Position numbers and translations under genes: made by a program. DNA of 10,423 nucleotides from the NCBI GenBank assembly GCA_044866695.1, contig JBIOUF010000002.1:1-10423 (forward strand). Reading direction: 5' to 3'. Source of the stretch: JBIOUF01 sp044866695. GTDB taxonomy: Bacteria; Actinomycetota; Actinomycetes; Propionibacteriales; Nocardioidaceae. Positions 1 through 6,589 of this stretch are shown here, in pieces (the first letter of the stretch is position 1; each line of letters begins with the position of its first letter). The notes under the pieces were generated by a model. That model was not told the origin of the DNA. It saw only the letters and a program-made list of their open reading frames with translations, and made no database searches.

Positions 1-871
1 TGTCGGCGGTCAGCTGGAGGAAGAGCTCCTCGAGTCCGGCGCCCTCCCCGGGTCGCAGCTCGACGAGGGCCAGGCCGGCGGCCGCGGCGACCTTGCCGAC
101 CTGCACCGGCTCGGCGTCGGTGAGCAGCCCGTCGGCCTGCGCGTGCGCCACGATGCCCTCCCGGGCGAGCGCGTCGCGCAGCGCCTCGGGCTCCACGGCG
201 CGGACGAACGCCCCAGAGGTCTCCAGCAGGTCCTCCTTGGTGCCCTGGGCCACGATGCGGCCCTGGCCGATGAGCACCATGTCGTCGGCGATCAGCTCCA
301 CCTCGTGGAGCAGGTGCGACGACAGCAGGACCGTGCCACCCCTGGCGGCGTACTCCCTGAGCAGGCCGCGCATCCAGTGGATGCCGGCCGGGTCCAGCCC
401 GTTGGCGGGCTCGTCGAGGACCAGGATCGAGGGGTCGCCGAGCAGTGCGTAGGCGATGCCCAGCCGCTGCCGCATGCCGAGGGAGTAGTTGCCGACCCGG
501 CGCTTGGCCTCCTTGCCGGTGAGGCTCACCAGCTCCAGCATCTCGTCGACCTGCGACGACGGCAGGCCCATGGTGCGGGCGCCGAGGACGAGCACCTCGC
601 GCCCGGTCCGCCCGCTGTGCTGCGCCGAGGCGTCGAGCAGGACGCCGACGTGGCGCCCGGGGTTGGGGATGTCCCGGTAGGACAGTCCCCCGATGGTCAC
701 GGACCCCTGGGAGGCCGGGGTGAGGCCCACCATGATCCGCATCGTCGTCGACTTGCCCGCCCCGTTCGGTCCCAGGAAGCCGGTGACCCGGCCCTGCTCC
801 GCGGTGAAGGACACGTCGTCCACGGCGGTGAACCCGCCGTACCGTTTCGTCACCCTGTTCACTGTGATCAT
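1..871 (-). CDS. ABC transporter ATP-binding protein (ABC-2 export type), 3' end outside window
   Basis: This is the nucleotide-binding subunit of an ABC exporter. It hydrolyses ATP on the cytoplasmic face to drive a membrane partner that should lie beyond the left edge. About 290 residues are visible and no stop is reached. The Walker A motif GPNGAGKST is near residues 34-42, the signature SLGMRQRLG near 130-138, Walker B ILVLDEPANGLDP near 149-161, and the H-loop His at 186. The Q-loop region reads VGVLLDASAQHSGRTG, as in NatA/bacitracin-resistance-like ATPases. The C-terminal part carries the usual accessory domain, and family members are about 300-310 aa, so little is missing. The start is the ATG at 871, which gives the canonical N-terminus MITVNRVTKRYG. 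The gene is divergent from a histidine kinase, an arrangement typical of a transporter controlled by the adjacent two-component system. The substrate cannot be told from sequence. Confidence 0.93.
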   Translation of the reverse strand, partial: MITVNRVTKRYGGFTAVDDVSFTAEQGRVTGFLGPNGAGKSTTMRIMVGLTPASQGSVTIGGLSYRDIPNPGRHVGVLLDASAQHSGRTGREVLVLGARTMGLPSSQVDEMLELVSLTGKEAKRRVGNYSLGMRQRLGIAYALLGDPSILVLDEPANGLDPAGIHWMRGLLREYAARGGTVLLSSHLLHEVELIADDMVLIGQGRIVAQGTKEDLLETSGAFVRAVEPEALRDALAREGIVAHAQADGLLTDAEPVQVGKVAAAAGLALVELRPGEGAGLEELFLQLTAD

Positions 872-877
872 GGGTCA

Positions 878-883
878 AGCCTG
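878..883 (-). promoter_or_regulatory. Degenerate -10 element of the ABC ATPase gene
   Basis: On the minus strand CAGGCT lies exactly 6 nt upstream of the ATG at 871. It differs from the TANNNT consensus only at the first base, and its position matches the leaderless promoters of mec, clpS and pncB. No Shine-Dalgarno sequence precedes the ATG, which agrees with a leaderless transcript. I see no consensus -35. This is a weak call. Confidence 0.3.
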
Positions 884-954
884 TCAGCGCCCGTCGGCCC
901 GTACATCGTCCTCGGGGCTCGACCCGTCTCGACTTTGGTAGGGGGTGCGACGCG

Positions 955-974
955 CGGCCCGAGACCCTGGGCCG
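955..974. promoter_or_regulatory. Perfect 6-bp inverted repeat in the ABC/kinase divergent intergenic region
   Basis: CGGCCC (955-960) and GGGCCG (969-974) are perfect inverted arms around an 8-nt loop. A further G-T wobble and C-G pair extend the arms outward. The repeat lies just upstream of where the kinase -35 would be (about 976-981) and inside the 139-bp region shared with the ABC gene. It could be an operator for the downstream LuxR-type regulator. In DNA this rich in G and C such a palindrome can also arise by chance. Confidence 0.25.
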
Positions 975-998
975 TGGTCGCCAGCGACCTGGGGTTCC

Positions 999-1004
999 TA
1001 CCCT
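999..1004 (+). promoter_or_regulatory. -10 element (TACCCT) of the histidine kinase, leaderless
   Basis: TACCCT fits TANNNT and ends 6 nt before the GTG at 1011, so transcription would begin at the start codon itself. The GGAGG that lies between them is one base from the GTG, too close to act as a Shine-Dalgarno. No clear -35 is visible. Confidence 0.55.
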
Positions 1005-1010
1005 GGAGGG

Positions 1011-2234
1011 GTGCAGCGGGCCCGGCCGGAGGACTACCAGCCTCAGCTCACGCTGTGGTCGCATGTCTGGCGCAGCGTCCTCGCCCTGGCCATCAGCGTC
1101 CTGGCGTTCGGGTCGACCGCGCCCGCACAGTGGCGCGACGCCCGGCCGTTGTTCTGGCTGGACCTCGGGCTCGGCCTGCTCTGCTTCGTCCTGATGTTCT
1201 GGCGGCGCCGCCACCCGATGGGCATCGCGCTGATCAGCACGCTGGCCGGCGTGGCGTCGGTGAGCTCGGCCGGGCCGGGGCTGCTCATCGTGGTCTCGCT
1301 GGCCACCCGTCGCCGGGTTCGGGAGATCGCTGTCGTCGCTGTCCTCGGCATCGTGACCACCCAGATCTTCTACGCCTACCAGCCCATGGACACCCAGAAC
1401 GCCTGGCTGGTCAACCTGGTCTTCGCGGTGATCTTCACCGTCGCGGCCGTGAGCGCCGGCATGTACATCGGGTCCCGCCGCGAGCTGCTGTGGACCCTGC
1501 GCGACCGCGCGCACCGCGCCGAGTCGGAGCAGGCGCTGCGGGTGCGCCAGGCCCGGGACGCCGAGCGGGCGCGCATCGCGCGTGAGATGCACGACGTCCT
1601 GGCGCACCGGATCTCGCTGGTGTCGATGCATGCCGGGGCGCTGGCCTACCGCGACGACCTCACCCCCGACCAGGTCCGCGAGAGCGCCGAGGTCATCCAG
1701 AGCAAGGCCCACGAGGCCCTGACCGACCTGCGCCAGGTGCTCGGCGTGCTCCGTGGCGAGGACGCCGAGCTGGCGCACCGGCCGCAGCCGACCTTCGCCG
1801 ACGTGCCGGCCCTGGTCGACGAGGCGCAGGCGGCCGGGATGAGGGTCCGGTACGCCGAGCACCTCGACGACGCCTCCGCGATGCCGGAGCACGTCGGCCG
1901 CACGGTCTACAACGTCGTCCAGGAGGGGCTGACCAACGCCCGCAAGCACGCCCCGGGCACCGAGGTCACGGTCAGGGTCACGGGCGACCCGGTCGGCGGC
2001 GTCGAGGTCGCCGTGCGCAACCGCACCCTGCTCGGGCACGTCACCACGACCCCCGGCGCCGGCCTCGGGCTGGTCGGACTGGCCGAGCGGGTCGGCCTGG
2101 CCGGCGGGACCCTGGAGCACACCCACGGCCAGGACGCGTTCACCCTTCGTGCCCGGCTGCCCTGGCCGGCCCGCCCGGACGACCAGCCCCCACCCGCCCC
2201 CGACCCGACCCCGGGACAGGCCATCGCCCGCTGA
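1011..2234 (+). CDS. Sensor histidine kinase, DesK/NarL class (HisKA_3)
   Basis: A membrane sensor that autophosphorylates on His and passes the phosphate to a NarL-type regulator, very likely the gene at 2452. From GTG 1011 it is 407 aa. Four or five hydrophobic segments (about residues 21-37, 48-64, 70-98, 104-122, 131-153) form the sensor region with almost no extracellular loops, so it probably senses signals in or at the membrane. A short helical linker leads to the HisKA_3 dimerisation box with EMHDVLAHRISL and phospho-acceptor His194. The HATPase_c domain has an N-box NVVQEGLTNARKHA (about 301-314) and a G-box GAGLGL (about 349-354). The last 25 residues are Pro-rich and look disordered. 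An in-frame ATG lies at 945, but the -10 at 999-1004 places transcription start at 1011, so that ATG would not be transcribed. The ligand is unknown. The divergent ABC gene suggests export control. Confidence 0.93.
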   Translation: MQRARPEDYQPQLTLWSHVWRSVLALAISVLAFGSTAPAQWRDARPLFWLDLGLGLLCFVLMFWRRRHPMGIALISTLAGVASVSSAGPGLLIVVSLATRRRVREIAVVAVLGIVTTQIFYAYQPMDTQNAWLVNLVFAVIFTVAAVSAGMYIGSRRELLWTLRDRAHRAESEQALRVRQARDAERARIAREMHDVLAHRISLVSMHAGALAYRDDLTPDQVRESAEVIQSKAHEALTDLRQVLGVLRGEDAELAHRPQPTFADVPALVDEAQAAGMRVRYAEHLDDASAMPEHVGRTVYNVVQEGLTNARKHAPGTEVTVRVTGDPVGGVEVAVRNRTLLGHVTTTPGAGLGLVGLAERVGLAGGTLEHTHGQDAFTLRARLPWPARPDDQPPPAPDPTPGQAIAR

Positions 2235-2307
2235 CTCCTCCTCCCCCCCCCGGCGCGACGACGACCCGCCCCGCGTGCCTGCCCGCCGAACCAGCCCCTG
2301 TTGCTGT

Positions 2308-2377
2308 GTCGAGCCGGCAATCCTGGTGGGTCGAGCCGGCAATCCTGGTGGGTCGAGCCGTCAATCCTGGTGGGTCG
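2308..2377 (+). repeat. Array of three 22-bp direct repeats (left arm)
   Basis: Three head-to-tail 22-bp units with no spacer occupy 2308-2329, 2330-2351 and 2352-2373, followed by a 4-base start of a fourth. Each unit begins GTCGAGCCG, has CAATC in the middle and ends TGGTGG. Units 1 and 2 are identical; unit 3 has T instead of G at position 10. The same unit occurs twice in inverse orientation after the response regulator (3120-3163). The period is about two helical turns. The unit has no strong internal dyad and no T-tract, so it does not look like a terminator. There is no reading frame here that I believe is translated. Confidence 0.95.
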
Positions 2378-2438
2378 GGGAGCTCGAGTGCGGGGAGGAC
2401 CGGGCGTTCGGGTCGTCGTTTCGTGCTCACCGGCTCGC

Positions 2439-2444
2439 TACGCT
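2439..2444 (+). promoter_or_regulatory. Possible -10 element (TACGCT) of the response regulator, leaderless
   Basis: TACGCT fits TANNNT and ends 7 nt before the GTG at 2452. It sits inside a short direct repeat, GCTCGC-TAC-GCTCGC (2433-2447), so the match could be incidental. No Shine-Dalgarno is seen at usual spacing. If real, the regulator is transcribed independently of the kinase. Confidence 0.4.
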
Positions 2445-2451
2445 CGCGGGC

Positions 2452-3102
2452 GTGATCCGGGTGCTGATCGTCGACGACGACGCGCTGGTGAGGTCGGGGC
2501 TGGCACTGATCCTGGGCGGCGCCTCGGACCTCCGGGTCGTCGCGCAGGCGTCGAACGGAAACGAGGCGGTGGGCCTGGTACGCCGGGACCGTCCGGACGT
2601 GGTCCTCATGGACATCCGCATGCCCGTGCTCGACGGGCTGGAGGCGACCCGTCGGATCCGAGCGCTGGACCGGCCGCCTCAGGTGATCGTGCTGACGACG
2701 TTCGACGTCGACGACTACGTCGTGCAGGCGTTGTCGGCGGGCGCCAGCGGGTTCCTGCTCAAGGACACGCCCCCCGACCAGATCGTCGAAGCCGTGCACC
2801 GGGTCGCCGAGGGCGAGCCGATGCTGTCTCCGGCAGTGACCCGCATGCTGATCGAGCAGGTGACGGCCCGGCACGCGCCGAGCCGCCCGGCCGAGGCGCG
2901 CAGGCGGCTCGACCGGCTCACAGAGCGCGAGGCCGAGGTGGCCGTCGCCGTCGGACAGGGCCTCAGCAACGCCGAGATCGCGGCCGCCCTCCACATGAGC
3001 GTTCCCACGGTCAAGGCGCACATCGGCCGGCTCTTCGCCAAGCTCGAGGTGGACAACCGCGTGCAGATCGCCATCTACGTGCACGAGGCCGGCAAGGGGT
3101 GA
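2452..3102 (+). CDS. Response regulator, NarL/LuxR family
   Basis: A DNA-binding response regulator of 216 aa, probably partner of the upstream kinase. The receiver domain (about 1-118) starts IRVLIVDDD with the acidic pair at residues 8-9, has phospho-acceptor Asp54 in VVLMDIRMP, switch Thr83 in LTTFD and Lys104 in FLLKD. The LuxR-type helix-turn-helix (about 153-212) reads LTEREAEV...LSNAEIA...SVPTVKAHIGRL, all standard. The frame is open far upstream, but GTG 2452 gives the family-typical N-terminus and sits 7 nt after a possible -10. Kinase-regulator pairs of this class are usually overlapping or a few bases apart; here a 217-bp gap with a repeat array intervenes. The gene is bracketed by inverse copies of that repeat. 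Codon use and GC look like the neighbours, so the protein itself shows no sign of foreign origin. Confidence 0.93.
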   Translation: MIRVLIVDDDALVRSGLALILGGASDLRVVAQASNGNEAVGLVRRDRPDVVLMDIRMPVLDGLEATRRIRALDRPPQVIVLTTFDVDDYVVQALSAGASGFLLKDTPPDQIVEAVHRVAEGEPMLSPAVTRMLIEQVTARHAPSRPAEARRRLDRLTEREAEVAVAVGQGLSNAEIAAALHMSVPTVKAHIGRLFAKLEVDNRVQIAIYVHEAGKG

Positions 3103-3115
3103 GGCCCGTCCACAC

Positions 3116-3163
3116 CGACCCACCAAGATTGACGGCTCGACCCACCAAGATTGACGGCTCGAC
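3116..3163 (-). repeat. Array of two 22-bp direct repeats (right arm, inverse orientation)
   Basis: Two identical, abutting 22-bp units at 3120-3141 and 3142-3163, preceded by a 4-base partial unit. Read on the minus strand they begin GTCGAGCCG and end TTGGTGG. They differ from left units 1-2 at positions 10 (T for G) and 16 (T for C), and from left unit 3 only at position 16. The longest exact match between left and right arrays, across a unit junction, is 21 nt. The array fills much of the 101-bp gap between the convergent response regulator and MBL genes. Confidence 0.95.
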
Positions 3164-3203
3164 CCGAGACGAGCGGGGCCGGGTCGACGTACGGCGTGAG
3201 GGG

Positions 3204-3971
3204 TCAGACGTCGAAGGTGGCTCCCTCGAGGGCGATGTCGACCGGGCCGTCGAAGACCGACTCGGCCTCGCGGCGCGCGACCTCGCGGGAGTGCCAGGGA
3301 GGGACGTGGGTGACGACCAGCCTGGCGACACCGGCGGCCTTGGCCGCGGCGCCGGCGTCGGAGCCGGTCATGTGCACGCCGGGCGGGTTGTCCTCGCCGT
3401 CGCGGAACGCCGCCTCGCACACCAGCAGGTCGGCACCGCGGGACAGCTCGACCAGGCCGTCGTTGGGCCCGGTGTCGGCGCTGTAGACCACGGCCCGGCC
3501 GCCGTGCTCGACGCGCATGGCGTGCGCCTCGACCGGGTGGGCCATCAGCGCGGTCGTGACCGTGACCGGTCCCACGGTGAGCGCGTCGCCGAGCAGGTCG
3601 TGGAACTCGAACTGCTCGGTCATCCCCGGGTCCTTCGGCAGGCCGTAGGCCTTGGACAGCCGTCGCTGGGTGCCTCGGGGGCCGTGGACGGGGAGGACGG
3701 GCTGGGGGCCGCTGGGGTGGTACCTGCGCAGCACGTAGTAGCCGCTCATGTCGAAGAAGTGGTCTGGGTGGAGATGGCTGATCAGCACCGCGTCCACGGC
3801 CAGCGGGTCGGTCAGGCGCTGGAGCGGGCCGAGCGCGCCCGAGCCGAGGTCGACCAGCAGCCGCCAGGTGCGGTCCGGGTCGAGGGGGTCGGGGGCCTCG
3901 ACGAGGTAGCTGCTGGCGGCCGAGTCGGGTCCGGGGAAGGAGCCGGAGCAGCCGATGACGGTCAGCCTCAC
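3204..3971 (-). CDS. MBL-fold metallohydrolase, Rv1339-like (possible cyclic-nucleotide phosphodiesterase)
   Basis: A metallo-beta-lactamase-fold hydrolase of 255 aa in the RNase Z/phosphodiesterase-like branch. The metal-binding motif HLHPDH is at residues 66-71. Further ligands are likely His145 (LMAHPVEA), Asp166 (YSADTG) and His222 (VTHVPPW). The N-terminus RLTVIGCSGSFPGPDSAASSYL is typical. I chose the GTG at 3971 because it overlaps the murI stop by 4 nt (GTGA) and gives that N-terminus; the frame stays open further upstream but there it runs through murI out of frame. The gene directly downstream of murI corresponds in M. tuberculosis to Rv1339, which I recall being reported as an atypical cAMP phosphodiesterase. 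That activity here is inference from order and fold. Translation is probably coupled to murI. Confidence 0.9.
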   Translation of the reverse strand: MRLTVIGCSGSFPGPDSAASSYLVEAPDPLDPDRTWRLLVDLGSGALGPLQRLTDPLAVDAVLISHLHPDHFFDMSGYYVLRRYHPSGPQPVLPVHGPRGTQRRLSKAYGLPKDPGMTEQFEFHDLLGDALTVGPVTVTTALMAHPVEAHAMRVEHGGRAVVYSADTGPNDGLVELSRGADLLVCEAAFRDGEDNPPGVHMTGSDAGAAAKAAGVARLVVTHVPPWHSREVARREAESVFDGPVDIALEGATFDV

Positions 3972-4798
3972 GCGCGCCCGCTCATGCCGCTCAGCCAGGT
4001 GTGCTCCACCAGCTGGCTGACCGCCTGCAGCTCCGGGCCGAGGAAGCGTCGGCCGATGTCGGCGAACTCGACCGGCTGGCCGGTGGTGAGGAAGCGGTGC
4101 TCGGGCTCCGGGTGCTGGTCGCCGCGCTCGAGTCCGCTGCGGGCCAGCGTGCGGTAGACCTCCTTCGCGGTCTCCTCGGCGCTGGAGACCAAGGTGACCT
4201 CCTCCCCCATGACGTAGGAGATGACGCCGGTGAGCAGCGGGTAGTGGGTGCAGCCGAGGATCAAGGTGTCGACGCCGGCGGCGGTGAGCGGGTCGAGGTA
4301 CTCGTGCGCCAGAGCAAGCAGCTCGGGTCCCTGGGTGACGCCGGCCTCGACGAACTCGACGAACCGCGGGCACACCCGGGTGTGCAAGGTGACCTGCGGC
4401 GCGGCGGCGAAGGCGTCGTCGTAGGCCATCGACTCCGCGGTCGCGCGGGTGCAGATCACCCCGATGCGCCCCGTGCGGGTGGCCGCCACCGCGCGCCGGG
4501 TGGCCGGGAGGATCACCTCGACCACCGGCACCGGGTACCGCTCGCGGGCGTCGCGCAGTACGGCGGCGCTGGCGGAGTTGCAGGCGATGACCAGCAGCTT
4601 GACCCCCTGGTCGACCAGGTGGTCCAGGCACTCCAGCGCGTACTCGCGGACCTCGCCGATCGGCTTGGGCCCGTAAGGCTGACGCGCCGTGTCGCCCAGG
4701 TACAGCACCGGCTCGTGAGGGAGCTGGTCGATGACCGCCCGGGCCACGGTGAGTCCACCGAAGCCTGAGTCGAAGATCCCGATCGGCGCGTCCGCCAT
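3968..4798 (-). CDS. murI: Glutamate racemase
   Basis: MurI converts L-glutamate to D-glutamate in the cytoplasm for peptidoglycan precursor synthesis, without a cofactor, using two cysteines as acid/base catalysts. The 276-aa protein has the N-terminal IGIFDSGFGGLTVAR (Asp10, Ser11), the first catalytic cysteine Cys73 in VIACNSASA, and the second, Cys183, in LILGCTHYPLL. The substrate motif GDTARQPYG lies near 35-43. Length and motifs match the family fully. A GTG at 4807 is an alternative in-frame start, but it lies directly against the -10 element at 4808-4813 and would not be in the transcript, so ATG 4798 is preferred. The gene overlaps the next one (MBL hydrolase) by 4 nt, so the two form an operon. 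Confidence 0.97.
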   Translation of the reverse strand: MADAPIGIFDSGFGGLTVARAVIDQLPHEPVLYLGDTARQPYGPKPIGEVREYALECLDHLVDQGVKLLVIACNSASAAVLRDARERYPVPVVEVILPATRRAVAATRTGRIGVICTRATAESMAYDDAFAAAPQVTLHTRVCPRFVEFVEAGVTQGPELLALAHEYLDPLTAAGVDTLILGCTHYPLLTGVISYVMGEEVTLVSSAEETAKEVYRTLARSGLERGDQHPEPEHRFLTTGQPVEFADIGRRFLGPELQAVSQLVEHTWLSGMSGRA

Positions 4799-4807
4799 GG
4801 CCCTCAC

Positions 4808-4813
4808 AGGGTA
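4808..4813 (-). promoter_or_regulatory. -10 element (TACCCT) of murI
   Basis: On the minus strand TACCCT lies 9 nt before the murI ATG at 4798. Initiation 6-7 nt downstream of the hexamer would give a leader of about 3-4 nt, so murI would be nearly leaderless. This separates the murI-MBL pair from plsC upstream. No consensus -35 is seen. Confidence 0.45.
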
Positions 4814-4880
4814 GACACCCGACCGCCCGCACCCTTGGATCCGTGACGCAGGTCGCCCGTGCGCCGCGTCACTGCTCGCA

Positions 4881-5561
4881 TCAGCCGTTCGGGTCGTCGT
4901 CGGCGGCCGGCTCGTTGTACGTTCCGGCGGGCTCCTGCCCGGACAGCTTCTGGATCTCCGCCATGACCAGGTCGGTGCCCTGACGCCGGGCCTTCCCGAG
5001 GGGTACGCCGTCGAAGCGGCCGGCCAGGTCGATCGGCTCGCCGAACCGCACCGTCACCTTCGCCAGCCGGGGCAGCCGGGACCCCACGGGCTGGATGTCC
5101 TGGGTGCCCTGCAGTCCGACCGGTACGACGGGGACGCCCGCCGTCATGGCCAGGTGCGCCACCCCGGTGCGGCCGCGGTAGAGCCGCCCGTCGCGGGACC
5201 GGGTGCCTTCGGGGTAGATGCCGAACGCCTCGCCCCGGCGCAGGACGTCGAGCGCGATGTCCAGCGAGCCCAGCGCCGACCGGGTGTCGGAGCGGTCCAC
5301 GGGGACCATGCCGAGGCCGCCGAACCAGCCTCGGGAGATCGCCCCCTTGATCCCGGTGCCGGTGAAGTACTCCGCCTTCGCCAGGAACACCACCTTGCGC
5401 GGCGCCACGATCGGGATCACGACGCTGTCGATGAACGACAGGTGGTTGCTGGCCAGCAGGACGCCGCCGGTCATCGGGACGTGCTCGGTCCCCTCGACCC
5501 GAGGCCGCCACAGCGCCTTGGACACGGGGGTGATGACCGAGTGGACGACGGTGTAGAACAT
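4881..5561 (-). CDS. 1-acyl-sn-glycerol-3-phosphate acyltransferase family (PlsC-like)
   Basis: A 226-aa LPLAT-family acyltransferase. Members transfer a fatty acyl chain to lysophosphatidic acid or related acceptors at the inner membrane. The HX4D catalytic motif is NHLSFID (His40, Asp45). The second motif GMVPVDRS is near 84-91, the glycerol-phosphate-binding motif YPEGTRS at 116-122, and a fourth block VPVVPVGLQGT near 143-153. The hydrophobic N-terminus (FYTVVHSVITPVSKALW) could lie along the membrane. The C-terminal tail (about 205-226) is acidic and low complexity. The start at ATG 5561 is supported by a strong AGGAGGG at 5569-5575, 8 nt upstream. The gene lies 77 bp after cysM and could be read from the same transcript. 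In M. tuberculosis this slot holds a rhomboid-like gene. The true acceptor is unknown. Confidence 0.9.
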   Translation of the reverse strand: MFYTVVHSVITPVSKALWRPRVEGTEHVPMTGGVLLASNHLSFIDSVVIPIVAPRKVVFLAKAEYFTGTGIKGAISRGWFGGLGMVPVDRSDTRSALGSLDIALDVLRRGEAFGIYPEGTRSRDGRLYRGRTGVAHLAMTAGVPVVPVGLQGTQDIQPVGSRLPRLAKVTVRFGEPIDLAGRFDGVPLGKARRQGTDLVMAEIQKLSGQEPAGTYNEPAADDDPNG

Positions 5562-5568
5562 GCACGCT

Positions 5569-5575
5569 CCCTCCT
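5569..5575 (-). promoter_or_regulatory. Strong Shine-Dalgarno of plsC-like gene
   Basis: AGGAGGG on the minus strand, with 8 nt between the AGGAGG core and the ATG at 5561. It fixes the start inside a long open frame that continues upstream through cysM out of frame. Its strength contrasts with the SD-less first genes of the other units and fits an internal or leadered gene. Confidence 0.75.
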
Positions 5576-5638
5576 GCGAACGAAAGCCTCCCACGGCACG
5601 ACGGCCCGCGGCGGCCGCCCTCGCCGGCGCCCGGGGGG

Positions 5639-6589
5639 TCAGGCCCAGAGCTGGCCCTCGAGCCGTTCCTCCGCCTCGTCGACGGTGCCCTCGTAGGCGC
5701 CCGTGGACAGGTACTTCCACCCGGCGTCGGCGACGACGAAGGCGATGTCGGCCCGTTCCCCCGCCCTGACCGCCTTGGCGGCCTGCGCGAGCGCGGCGTG
5801 CAGGATGGCGCCGGTCGAGATGCCCGCGAAGATGCCCTCCAGGTCGAGCAGCTCGCGGACCCGGCGCACGGCGTCGCGCGGCCCCACCGAGAACCGCGCG
5901 TCGATCAGCGCGTCGTCGTACAGCTCGGGTACGAAGCCCTCGTCGAGGTTGCGCAGGCCGTAGACCAGCTCGCCGTACCGGGGCTCGGCGGCGACGATGC
6001 GCACCGACGGGCGCTGCTCGCGGAAGAACCGGCCGACCCCCATCAGCGTGCCGGTGGTGCCCAGGCCGGCGACGAAGTGCGTGACCGACGGCAGGTCGGC
6101 CAGGATCTCCGGCCCGGTGCCCTCGAAGTGGGCGAGCGCGTTGGCGGGGTTGCCGTACTGGTAGAGCAGCACCCAGTCCGGGTGCTCCTCGGCCATCCGC
6201 TTGGCCACCCGCACCGCCTCGTTGGACCCGCCCGCGGCCGGGCTGGAGACGATCTCCGCCCCCCACATCCGCAGCAGCTGGCGGCGCTCGTGGGAGGTGT
6301 TCTCGGGCATGACGCAGACCAGCCGGTAGCCCTTCAGCCGGGCCGCCATGGCCAGCGAGATGCCGGTGTTGCCGCTGGTGGGTTCCAGGATCGTGCACCC
6401 GGGACGGAGCCAGCCGTCCTTCTCGGCCACCTCCACCATCTTCAGCGCCGCCCGGTCCTTGGTGGAGCCGGTCGGGTTGCGGTCCTCCAGCTTGGCCCAC
6501 AGCCGTACGTCGGGGGAGGGCGACAGCCGCGGCAGGCCCACCAGCGGGGTGCCGCCGACCGACTCGAGCAGGCTGTCGAACCTCACCAT
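5639..6589 (-). CDS. cysM: Cysteine synthase CysM (O-phosphoserine / CysO-thiocarboxylate dependent)
   Basis: A PLP enzyme of 316 aa that makes cysteine. It closely resembles M. tuberculosis CysM, which uses O-phosphoserine and the thiocarboxylate of CysO rather than O-acetylserine and sulfide. The PLP Schiff-base lysine is Lys44 in NPTGSTKDR. The PLP phosphate loop GTTGT lies near 177-181, and the substrate loop TSGNTG near 71-76. Arg213 (GLRNLDEGF) aligns with the Arg220 that I recall as deciding phosphoserine specificity in the M. tuberculosis enzyme. The C-terminus AGWKYLSTGAYEG...LEGQLWA is the lid segment of that subfamily. The ATG at 6589 overlaps the cysO stop by 7 nt, so translation is coupled. 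With mec and cysO it forms a complete sulfur-carrier cysteine pathway, thought to be robust under oxidative stress. Confidence 0.96.
   Translation of the reverse strand: MVRFDSLLESVGGTPLVGLPRLSPSPDVRLWAKLEDRNPTGSTKDRAALKMVEVAEKDGWLRPGCTILEPTSGNTGISLAMAARLKGYRLVCVMPENTSHERRQLLRMWGAEIVSSPAAGGSNEAVRVAKRMAEEHPDWVLLYQYGNPANALAHFEGTGPEILADLPSVTHFVAGLGTTGTLMGVGRFFREQRPSVRIVAAEPRYGELVYGLRNLDEGFVPELYDDALIDARFSVGPRDAVRRVRELLDLEGIFAGISTGAILHAALAQAAKAVRAGERADIAFVVADAGWKYLSTGAYEGTVDEAEERLEGQLWA

Noticed and set aside
915..924. GGCTCGACCC, a 10-base match to part of the 22-bp repeat
   Set aside because: The match is short and the flanking bases diverge at once. In GC-rich DNA with many TCGA words this is not good evidence for another copy.
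143..1585. Long plus-strand open frame of 480 codons opposite the ABC gene and into the kinase
   Set aside because: It is antisense to a clear ABC ATPase with all motifs and then overlaps the kinase in another frame. It has low-complexity Arg/Gly/Ala/Pro content typical of high-GC shadow frames.
2243..2251. Run of nine C as a possible phase-variable tract
   Set aside because: It lies after the kinase stop and far from the response regulator start, outside any promoter spacer I can identify, so slippage would have no evident effect.
2140..3420. Long minus-strand open frame opposite the response regulator, including residues read from the 22-bp repeats
   Set aside because: It is antisense to a complete response regulator and has no family-like motif. 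The repeat-derived residues only reflect a repeat length that lets the frame stay open.
4805..4807. GTG as the murI start
   Set aside because: It directly abuts the TACCCT -10 hexamer, so it would fall upstream of the transcription start. ATG 4798 fits the family N-terminus better.
5562..5638. GC-rich stretch between cysM and plsC as a terminator
   Set aside because: Several weak alternative pairings are possible, but no single stable stem followed by a T-tract stands out.
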